This document shows positions 11,230-21,394 of a DNA stretch of 64,000 nucleotides, piece after piece. How positions within the stretch are numbered: the first letter of the stretch is position 1; every line of letters begins with the position of its first letter. Position numbers and translations under genes: made by a program. The stretch is taken from assembly GCF_019175385.1 (NCBI RefSeq), contig NC_083346.1, positions 57,875,821 through 57,939,820 on the forward strand, given 5' to 3'. The DNA comes from Lycium barbarum (taxonomy: Eukaryota > Streptophyta > Magnoliopsida > Solanales > Solanaceae). Below the pieces are notes generated by a model that searched no databases, was not told the origin of the DNA, and was given only the letters and a program-made list of their open reading frames with translations.

Positions 11230-13917
11230 TGTCATGCCCCAAAACCCACCCTAGACGTGACCGGCATCCGACGTCATGAACAACATCGGAAGAACCTAAA
11301 CAACACGATAATAATACTTGAACCCGCCAGGTTCAACATTCGCCTCCAACAGTTTATAAAATAAATGTAACAAATCATGAATATATTAATTAAATCAGCG
11401 GAAGTCTTTATAATTTAAATAATTCACCTAAAACATGATAGTGTGCCCGAAAGAATTAAACGACAACTCTTCTTCCACCCACATTCGAATGTATACTAAG
11501 GAGCTTCTAAGAATAAGGAATAAATGTCTAACCCATCGGGACGCAGCCCGGAAACTAGAATAAATAATGGGAATTAAATAAATAGAGTGTCCCACGAATG
11601 AATATGTGGGCTCGCCAAATCTGCAGCAATAGCAAGTCCTTCCTAAACGCCTGAAGTATCAAGAACCTGCTCTTTTCCATTACCTAACATACCATCAAAA
11701 ACAACAATGGTATGCCTGAGTACTTCGTACTTAGTGAGTGCTTCGGGGACAATAGTAATAAGAAAATAAAGTACATAATACATAAAGAAATTAGTCCTGA
11801 AAATGATGTGAACCCAATGTAAGAATAGTTATTCAGTTTATGTATCTCAATAATAAGTATCAAAACCAATTATAAAGCCTCTTGTCAAGTTACACCTTCA
11901 AATATGCCATTTAAATGAATTAAGATAGTCATCAACAATTTTATAAGAGAATAAGAATGCCACACCTGCCAATACAGGCCCAAGAATCAAGCATACCGCG
12001 CATAGCGACCACACCGGAACATACAATTCTTGGTGGCTATCCTTCCTCCCGAATAGCTAGGCATAAATCACACCGGACTATGTAGTACGTGGTGGCTATC
12101 CTTCCTCTCGAATAGCTAGGCATAAATCACACCCCGGGTAGCGAACCCAGCGGTGGCCACTCTTCCTCCCGAATGGCTAGGCATAAATCACACCCGGGTA
12201 GCGAACCCAGCGGTGGCCACTCTTCCTCCCGAATGGCTAGGCATAAATCACACCCGGGTAGCGAACCCAGCGGTGGCCACTCTTCCTCCCGAATGGCTAG
12301 GCATTAATACACTAGGATCTATAGTTGCTACTCTTCCTCCCGAATAGCAAGGCAAGCACAACAACAAAGTCCATGGCATAGAAGCCGATTCACAATTTGT
12401 CTCAACGTAGTCACACCATCAATAACAATAAAGTTCATTATGCCATATCGAAAGAATAAGTCATTCCAATCAATGTTTTGAAAACGTATAACTTCTTTAC
12501 AAATGATTTCGATGTCTCAATTTATCAATGAGAATGTCATTACGAAAATTCATAAGTTCATAGATAATCATGAAAACGTTTTCACTTCTTTAAACAAGAT
12601 CACTTTGTCATAGTTCCTTTGTAAAATCATCAATACCAACAATTAACCATCATCAATAAGCATCTCTCATATAGGAAAACATTCATAATATCTTATACAT
12701 ATATAGGGTTTGTTACAATCTAGGTTTAATGTGGGCTCGTCCCCTCATGCACATTAACTATTAATCAAAACATGTAATAGATTTCAAGAGTGTAAATCCA
12801 ATTAATCATATCATTCAAAAAATGATTTTATAAAGAATCAATCTTTCAAGAGAGTTTGTAAAAAGGGACACACAAATCACCTTTATAGTCAAAAATGATT
12901 TTAAAAGAGACATACAAATCACAACCAAAGAGTTCATGAAAACCGATCGAAAGAGTATGTTCAAAAGAGACATACCTCAAATCCCGCTCAAATGCACTTT
13001 CCAAGACTCAATAATCGCACTACAATGGTTTTAGATGATAAAGATTAGAACTTGAATAGTTTCTTGGAATTTCGAAAACTAGGATTTTTCGCAAGCCTTA
13101 AATCTTGTTCTTGAAGCTTAAGGAAATCATTGGTGGATCCTAACCTCTTTTTTTATTCTATACTAGGTCAAACAACAATAATAATCTCATAAAATCAAGA
13201 GTCTTACCTTTTGATGGAATCCCACACGCCTCTCTTCTTCCTCTTCTTGAATATACAAGAAGTTAGGGTTTTAGAGAGATGATTTGCTATCAAGAGGGGA
13301 TGGGTATGGTGTGGGAATGATCAATATTGAGTGAGAACTAACCTTAGGGTTAGATTGACTTTTCTAGGGTTCTTTTCCTCAGAAATATTGATTTGAAACG
13401 AAGTGGGAAATAACACAATGAATTAGGACTTAAAGGAAATTCGAAATCAAAAAAGAACTCCCGATCCGTGCCGAGTCCGCGTCGCGGGTTCAACACCTGA
13501 TCATGTTTTTATTTTGGTCTGCAGCTGGTTTTTCCGTGCTGGGTCCGCGACGCGTGCCCAACACATTTTTTTCGTTTTCGACAATTGACCTTCGCTCAGT
13601 AAAATGATCATAACTTTTTGTACGTAACTTTGCTTGGGATAGACGACCTACCTTTGGAAAGTATTTGAAAGATTTACAACTTTCGTTAAGGAAGTATTTC
13701 CAAATTCGCAACACAGTTTCATGAAAATCGCTCAGAAGACAGACCTACCAAAACTTAGGCGAATTTAAGAGCCCTTAAGAAATTCAATTGTTGGTTTCGC
13801 TTCCAAACGACCATCTTCCACCCGAATTCATCAAGAATGGATTCATATAGGTATAATATCATCTTAACACTAAATTTTTAGACATTCACACCTAACTCGA
13901 ATTTACGGGATGTTACA
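11230..13917 (-). mobile_element. Solo LTR inserted in the protease of element D
   Basis: Read on the plus strand it starts TGTCATGCCCCAAAACC and ends GGGATGTTACA. On the minus strand it therefore begins TGTAACATCCCG, as gypsy LTRs here do. Flanks TGTAC (11225-11229) and TGTAT (13918-13922) match at 4 of 5 bases. The interrupted protease frame resumes right after it with GKLRMRVEEEEVTLNVYKD. No internal region is present; length 2688 bp. It carries a 60-bp minisatellite. It lacks a clear GTATGTAAGGCT donor, so it is a more distant family than the other LTRs. Confidence 0.8.
12030..12345. repeat. 60-bp minisatellite inside the solo LTR
   Basis: Units contain GGTGGCCACTCTTCCTCCCG, then AATGGCTAGGCATAAATCAC, then ACCCGGGTAGCGAACCCAGC. 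Three units from about 12129 to 12305 are identical or nearly so. Diverged units precede (from about 12030) and follow. The open frame 12153-12347 is only a by-product of a unit length divisible by three. Confidence 0.85.
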
Positions 13918-14564
13918 TGTATGAAAAGGGAAGTTGAGGATGAGGGTCGAAGAAGAAGAAGTTACCTTAAATGTCTATAAGGATCTCAAGTTCCTGACTC
14001 CATCGAGAGGCTTTGTAAGGTTACAATAGTCGAGAGAGGTGAGCAAGAGTTGAGTGAAAAATATTATAAGGATGAGGTAAAAGTGAGAGTAGAAACATGT
14101 CGTGAGGATGAGAGCTTATTAGATGATGTAATAGATGAGCGACATGATGTAATGAAAAATATGAAGGTGAGAGCTAAGAAAGAGATAGATAAAAATCGTC
14201 CTTCTGAGAGATGAGTGGAGGTCAAGCTTAAAGCTTGAACCACTTGCGTCATGCCACGACTTTAAATCAAGTGCTTATTGGGAGGAAATATAATTTTCCC
14301 TATTTTCGTAGTGTCGCTAAAAACAAATAGCATAACATTTTGTTGTTTTTTATGTTTTAGGATTAGGTACGGGCATGGAAACATATCAAAAAATGGTAAC
14401 CAGGGTCCGAAAATGAGAGAGTAAGTCCAAAAGGTCAAAAAATTAGGGTGTCGATAAAATTGACCTGGTACGCTGCAAGGGCTAGTACCCTGTGCACTGC
14501 ACCAAGGTAAAATTAGGCATGCTATGAGTTTTCAACTTTCAGTACTTTTGGCCTGGTGCGCCAG
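13918..14564 (+). pseudogene. Element D protease end, pol 3' end and spacer; RT-RNase H-integrase missing
   Basis: From 13923 the protease frame resumes (GKLRMRVEEEEVTLNVYKD, then LKFLTPSRGFVRL) and decays. About 14245-14290 has ACGACTTTAAATCAAG, CGCTTATTGGGAGG-like sequence (here TGCTTATTGGGAGG), the hallmark at the pol 3' end of Athila-type elements. Less than 250 bp separate the two, so RT, RNase H and integrase were deleted. A spacer with the words GCTAGTACCCTGTGCACTGC follows. Element A interrupts it at 14565; the spacer resumes at 39182. Confidence 0.65.
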
Positions 14565-15150
14565 TGTCAGGACCCAACTGGAGGGCCATGAAGGGCACCC
14601 GGAAGTACCCCACCGAGCACCTATTAGCATACTTTTATAATCACATCTAGGTGAGCCACATGACTAAATCATAATTACCATGAACCAAAGGACACAGGTT
14701 CCATCGAACATAGGCATATTTATACAAACATCATTAATTATGCCTATATATACAAGCCGACAAGGCCACCAAAAATGATATACAAAATGTAAACCGATAA
14801 GACTACGGGATACCTAGCTATACACATCTGTCTACGAGCCTCTACGAAGAGTATGTAATATCATAAAGATGGGACAGGACCCCGCCATGCCCATACATGT
14901 ACACAAAAGAATAATACCATCTACTGCAGCTCCGGATCAAATGGAGCACTTCTAGACAATCACTGACGAAGCCGCCTAAAAGTCTGGTCTGTCTCCCTGT
15001 CTGCCTATGGGCATGAACACATCGTCCACAAACAAAATAACGTCAGTACGAGCAATGTACTGAGTATGTAAGGCATGATGAAAGCATGAAGATGAGATAA
15101 GATAAAAAGATCAATTTATACCTCTTAATATGATTGTCATGCATACTTAA

Positions 15151-17790
15151 TGTCACACCCTAACCTTGGTAGGGCATGATGGGCACTCGACCCTTACTTA
15201 GGGCCGAGCGAACCCGCTGACTCTTACTTCATACATAATCGCTTAGGACTCTTAAGTCAAACAAAAATGAAATACATAATAAGGGCTTTCAGAAACATTC
15301 TTTTCGTCGTTCTCAAGGCAAGTGGAATCTGTAGTCATTTGGACTTTGTAACAATATGCATAATGGTACGTCGACTTACAGAACCGATTACAAGACTGAC
15401 TTTCTATACCCACGACTCTGTCTGCAAAGTCTCTAACATCAATCAGGAATCATAACATATATACTCTGACTCGGCAACACTCTGAAAGGAAATGGAGCTC
15501 GCCAATCCCGCTGGAACATCTTCTATCAATGTCTTCTACTCATCTGTGTGTACCTGCGTGGCATGAAACACAGCCCCCGAAGAAAAGGGGTCAGTACGGA
15601 ATATGTACTGAGTATGTAAAGCATGAAATACAGTAAAGAGGACCATAACAAAAAAAAAAATGGAGATTTACCAGAAACAAGTATGACTGTTAAAAACATC
15701 CATACACTTGCCTTTTGAAATGAAACTTATGCATGTCATCATTATATATCATATATACATATAATGTGCCCCGACCCTCTAGTGAGGGACGCGGTGAATA
15801 AAATCATGTATGTCAGTATCATGTATCATATATGCATGTAACGTGCCCCGGCCCTCTAGTGAGGGACGCAGTGAATAGAGTCATCATATGCCATCCTGGC
15901 CGCCACCCCGTCATCATATCATCATGTCATCATATCATATATATATATATATATATATATATCGTACCCCGGCCCTCTAGTGAGGGACGCAGTGAACAAT
16001 GCAGTGGAGTACGCACGAGAACATGCCCTGGCCCGGGACGCAGTGAAGGACATATTGAGGCATGCACGAGCAGAGTAGTGAGAAACTATATGCATATAAA
16101 ACAATTTTTAAGACTCGATAGGTAAGTACAAAAATCGACACTTGCGGATCATAAACACGTTTCGACTCAATCCGAGTTAGTATGAGAAAGTTATGGACGT
16201 TGTTCCTTACAAAAACCTCTTTGAACGTTTCAGAAGCTATCTTTGGAAAATCAAAGCAATAGTCATACCAAATACCTTTCGAATATCACTATGGATCAAA
16301 TCAAAATAGAACTTTTGGAACCATACACACGTATCAAGACATAGCAAAACAGTTTTCGGAAGCCAAGAACATTAGCCATCCTAGTGGCTCTAAGAATAGG
16401 AGTTTCTTTGAAATCATACATATACATTGTCTGTTTTTTTCACAAGGATCATGCCAAAAGAAAGAAAGGGTAAGCCTTACATACCTGGAAGATGATTCTC
16501 GACTTTCAACTTACTTCCCGTCTTGCAACTCGCTTAAGAATTATTCGTAGCCTCGTACTCTACATATGGAATCATTCATAATATCATTAGGATCATCGTC
16601 GTACGTTTGTCTCAAAACTTTAATTAAAACCCTTTTAAATTCTGCCGAAATTCGGGCAGCATTTCCCCTGTTTATATGCCTAGCCCGAGATTCCAATTCA
16701 ACAACCAACAACATCAACAACAATACCAATAGTATTAACATCATTTCCAATACCGACGTATGCCATAAAACAGCCCGCACACTGTTTTCTAAATTTCTCA
16801 ACCAACCAAATTTGCGATATAACTATTTAATAATTTTATTTCCATATAGAAGCTGAAATTAACACTAACAACATCAATAACCACATCCTCCACATTTCAC
16901 AAGTTAAATACATTTATTTTCATCCAAAGTTTTCTTCAAATCTCGTTCCATAATTCACAGCACCAACAAACGAATTTATCAGGCTATTCCCTCCGCTCTA
17001 ATCCGTTAAAACTCTAAATAAACTCGTTAACAATGAAAAGGAATCTTATTCATACCTTAAGCATGCAGCCACCACGTTATCACTCTTCTCCTTGGTTGAT
17101 TTTTAGCTCAAATTGAAGACAACGCAGCGTACAACACTTTTCTCTTCATGGGCTTCGGGATTCGGGGCTCAGATTTTGTTCAAAATTGATTTTTCTTCTC
17201 TCCAAGGCTCTTCTCTCTCTCTTTCCAGAATTTTCTGGTGCTCTTGGTCTGAAAAATGAGGAGAAAGGGCTGAAATTTCACTTAAATAGGCATGGGTCAT
17301 GGGCCTAACCCGGTTGGGCCCGGATTGGGCCTAGCCCACTGACCTTTCTGCCTTAAAACGTCCGTATCTCATTATCCCGACGCCACCTATGGACCCACGA
17401 CCTATGGTTGGAAAATAATTCAATTATCTACAACTTTCATTCTGGGAGTTTTCCCAAATTCCTATATACCGATGGGGTTATGGCCTCCCGAAGTCAGATC
17501 ACCCAAAAACGTAACTTAAAATTATTTGTTTGGAGGGCTTCCACTTTGATTTGGCTCAAGGTTCCTTCTTGAGTTGTGTTTAACTTCACATATGTGATTC
17601 ATATAACTTGTCGCATGTCCCAAAAAAATCACGACGTGTGGACCCCACCTCGGCTTACGAATAATCCGACATACAAAAATACGGGATATAATACTATCAA
17701 CGTGAGTTTAAATTATGTAGCAACAACATGATTGTCAATTTTTGAGGAATCACGTGTCACACTCATGCTCTGAAAACGCGGGGTATAACA
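15151..17790 (-). mobile_element. Solo LTR of the element B family, TSD CTTAA
   Basis: Starts TGTCACACCCTAACC and ends GGGGTATAACA; perfect duplications CTTAA at 15146-15150 and 17791-17795. Comparison with the empty site in A's right LTR (37525-37535) confirms a clean insertion. Minus-strand reading begins TGTTATACCCCGCGTTTTCA and matches the B LTRs along its length, with many more differences, so it is an older copy. Features: mini-exon 16485-16559 between TATGTAG and GTATGTAAGGC, GTATGAATAAG donor near 17060, double hairpin 15571-15610, and the hairpin repeat array 15768-16060. Length 2640 bp. Confidence 0.93.
15768..16060. repeat. Hairpin-forming repeat array in solo LTR (CCCTCTAGTGAGGG units)
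   Basis: Four units of the form CCCCGGCCCTCTAGTGAGGG, ACGCAGTGAATA, spaced by ATAT-rich DNA including a (TA)n tract at 15939-15961. CCCTC TAGT GAGGG can fold in each unit. The same kind of unit occurs in the B LTRs at the same place. Confidence 0.85.
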
Positions 17791-19436
17791 CTTAACCTTC
17801 ATTTAAAGGAAAGATCTCGTACATATACTTATAATGATACCATACCCCGCCATGTAGGCTCGATGTCACCATAACCGGCCATAACTAGGTTCGGTATTAT
17901 CAATACCCGACCATAACAAGAATCGGTGTTGTCCATACCCAACTACAGTGGTGTGCGTGCAATAGATAACCTACCCGGGCATATAAGCTCGGTGTCACAA
18001 CATAGCTATATACATATATGACATACATGAGTATCCAAAGGGAACATTACAACTCTATCGGGGTGACATAGAGTCGGTAAGCCCTCTATTTCTATTATGG
18101 AATCACTATCATCCTTATCATCATCACTATGAAGAGCCTTTATCAATTATATCTCAAGAATCTTGGAAGTCATGAGTTTCTGGAACTTTCTAGGAATAGG
18201 ACATTACAGATATCTTAGATGGATTCACAATAAGGAAATCATGCCTTTGGAAAGAAAGGGTTAGCCTTAATATACCTTTACGTCTTCTTAATTACTTACG
18301 TTCTTCTCCAGAGTCCGCAAAATCTACATTCAAGAAGGTTCATACTAAGGTCAAGTCTTGAAAACAATCCTAAGTTCAAACTACAAGCTAACGAAATTTG
18401 AGCAGCATTTCCCCTATTTTATCAACTTCCATCATATTACAAAACAACTCCCAAACCACAATAACAACATCCACAATATCATAATCAAGAAGTTATATTC
18501 AATTTAGTCTCAAATTTGTTGAAAATCCCTTTTCAAGTTCATCTCATAGTTATCTTCTTCACGTCACACTTTATAACTTCTCCACTTTAATTCTTTCCTT
18601 TCCAAGGGTTACTAAACCTTTTCATCAAATCAATCATGTAAATAATATGGAGAACATACCTTATAGTAGGAAAACTTCACCTCACTCAACTCCTTCCAAA
18701 ACCAAGTTCATCACAACTTTGGAGAGAAACAAGAATAATTACCTTCCATGGATTGTCTTTGATGTTTTGATGTTGATCTTCCCTCTTGATGATATGGAAA
18801 GGTTTGGAGTGTTATGGAACCTTCAAGAAATCTCTATAAGTGTGGGGAAATAAGTGTGGGAGGTTGAGATGAAAATGGGGTCTTTTGGGATTTAAAAAGG
18901 TGGCAAAGTGGCCCCCTCGCATCAACTTGCGGTGGAGATGCGGCTCAACATATGGGATATGCGGGCGCACCTCCCCTCCTCTACATGGGGTGGAGGTTGG
19001 GAAGTGTTGGCTGACAATTTGGTGAGTTTTCTTCCCATATGCGGCCCAGCAGTCTGAGTATGCGGCCGTATATGGCCCCATTTTCCCCGATTTCGCGAAA
19101 TTGCGTTTTTTTTTATTCGTTTGACTTCCAATCCTTATGGAACTTTCTTGGAACTTGTATAAAATTTAATTAACCATATAAGGGGACCTATAGCTCCCCC
19201 TCAAGGCATTACTAAACAATTTATAACTCAAATGATACGAAATTTTCCCAAAACATGACTTATATTCCACCTCCTTCAACGAACTTACTTCCACTGATTC
19301 GTATGACTCCAAAACCTTAAGGTACACACTTAAAGTTATCAAATACCCTCCTTAACCTTATAAGGGCTTCATTTCCACTCTAGGATTGCGTTAGTCTACT
19401 CATAACGCAACGACACGAAACTTCCAAGATGTAACA

Positions 19437-19475
19437 TTCCTCCCCCCTTAGGAACATTCGTCCTCGAATGTTAGA
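19437..19475 (-). promoter_or_regulatory. PPT and pre-PPT hairpin of element A
   Basis: On the minus strand AACATTCGAGGACGAATGTT-type sequence (about 19448-19470; an 8-bp stem with AGGA loop) is followed by AAGGGGGGAGGAA directly against the LTR. The purine tract would prime plus-strand DNA synthesis. Confidence 0.85.
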
Positions 19476-19632
19476 TTCTTAGGGATTCTACAAAAATTTC
19501 GCCAGAGTTTCCCCTATAATATGCCACTACCATCCTGTCACCGCAACCCAAAATATATATATCGCCTCATAGGGCTTCAATAACAACAACAATAATGGCC
19601 ACACACGACCAAGAAATCATCAAAAGAAAGTA

Positions 19633-21394
19633 TTACTTACCTGGGGACAATAGTGCCTCTGTCTGAATCTCCCCTGGGAGTGGAAACAAATGTGGATACA
19701 TGAAATTCATATCTTCCTCAGCTTCCCAAGTCATTTCTTCCTTATTATTGTTTCTCCATAAAACTTTAACTGAAGCTACATCTTTGGTTCTGAGCCTTCG
19801 AACTTACCTATCTAGAATAGCAATGGGAACTTCTTCTTAGGACAATTGCTCGGTGACTTGGATATCATGCACAGGTACAATTCTGGAAGGATCTCCAATG
19901 CACTTACGAAGCATCGATACATAGAAAACCGGAGGGACTGACTCTAAATCCGAAGGTAGATCTAACTCATAAGCCACCTGGTCTACCTTGCGTACAACCT
20001 TGTAAGGCCCAACATATCGAGGGTTAAGCTTGCTCTTTTTACCAAATCTCATGATGCCCTTCATCGGCGACGTCAACAATACCCAGTCATTAACTTGGAA
20101 CTCTAAGTCCCGTCGATGATTATCTGCATAAGATTTCTGATGAATCTGAGCTGCCAATAATCGATCCTAAATAAGCTTGACCTTTTCCATGGCTTTTTGG
20201 ATCAAGTCTGGCCCTATTAACTTAGTTTCTCCCACTTCGAACCACCCAATCGGTGATCTACACTTGCGCCCATATAAAGCCTCATACAGGGCCATTTGAA
20301 TGCTGGAATGATAACTATTGTTATAAGCGAACTCTATAAGAGGTAAGTGATCATCCCAACTGCCTCTAAAATCTAACATACATGCCCGTAGCATATCCTC
20401 AAGAGTATGAATGGTACGCTCAGCTTGTCCATCAGTCTGTGGATGAAATGCTGTTCTAAGACTCACCTGAGTCCTCAGACCTTCTTGGAGGGATTTCTAT
20501 AAATTAGCTGTGAACTGAGTTCCTCTATTAGAAATAATGGATACTGGGACGCCATGGAGTCTTATTATCTCTTTGATATAAAGCTTTGCATAATCTTCAG
20601 CTGCGTATGTAGTTCTGACAGGCTGGAATGAGCTGACTTTGTGAGTCTATCCATAATTACCCATATAGAATCATACTTTCGCTGAGAATGAGGCAAGCCT
20701 GTAATAAAATCCATGTTAATCACTTCCCATTTCCAAGTCGGAATTTCCATAGTTTGCAACAATCCCCCAGGCTTCTGATGCTCGATCTTTACCTGCTGAT
20801 AGTTAGGACATTGGGCTACGAACACTGCTATATCTTTCTTCATTCTGTCCCACCAATATATGGATTTCGCTCCTAGATGAACAGAATAACGGGAACAATG
20901 GGCTTCCTCCAAATTCTAGTGGCGTAATCCTGTAACATCAGAAACACACAATCTGCTTTGACATCTGAGAAATCCATCCGGATAAATCTCAAAGGATGAC
21001 TTTTTCTTCTGAGGAAGTGTATTTCTATTCCAAATTAGTATGGGATCCTCATACTGGAGTTCTTTCACCTCAACCACTAGTGACAAAACAGCTGAATTCT
21101 GAATGGTAACTCCCATATTGCTCGAGTCCATTAACCGAACTCCAAGACTAGCCAACTGCTGAGGCTTACGAGCTAACTCTCTCTTTTCTGGCTGAACATC
21201 ACATAAGCTACCCATAGATCTACGGCTAAGAGCATCATCTACGAGGTTTGCTTTCCCTGGATGATATAGGATGCTAACATCATAATCTTTCAATAGTTCC
21301 ACCCATCGTCTTTGCCGCAAGTTCAACTCTTTCTGCTTAAGAATATACTGAAGACTCTTATGATCTGTATAAATATCAACATGAACACCATACA
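19633..21394 (-). pseudogene. Element A pol, second half: RNase H end, integrase, chromodomain-like tail
   Basis: Starting at 21394 just inside the B insertion the frame reads [20 protein letters not shown] (RNase H), then [15 protein letters not shown]. Next comes the integrase zinc region (HCSRYSVH with CPNCQQVK), the core with NMDFITGLPHSQ and [19 protein letters not shown] (catalytic Glu), and then the GPYKVVRKV and [15 protein letters not shown] linker. The tail is [20 protein letters not shown] plus DM, ending at TAA (19635-19633). At least four stops or shifts lie near 20912, 20470-20565, 20160 and 19838. The tail keeps the W of the chromodomain-like motif that element C's first copy has lost. 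Confidence 0.88.

Larger units (their letters stand above)
14565..19436 (-). repeat. 3' LTR of element A (split by a solo LTR)
   Basis: Outer ends TGTCAGGACCCAAC and GATGTAACA. Sequence outside 15151-17790 aligns throughout with the right LTR 36944-39176. On the minus strand it holds the GATTTAAAAAGG TATA region (near 18890), a GTAATTATTC donor (near 18738), acceptor ATGTAG before ATTTTGCGG, a mini-exon of about 50 nt, the donor GTATATTAAGGC (near 18280), CCGGGTA-type repeats (17845-17990) and the double hairpin (15022-15068). Confidence 0.9.

Noticed and set aside
12030..12345. CRISPR-like array
   Set aside because: Units are contiguous direct repeats without unique spacers, in a plant LTR; it is a minisatellite.
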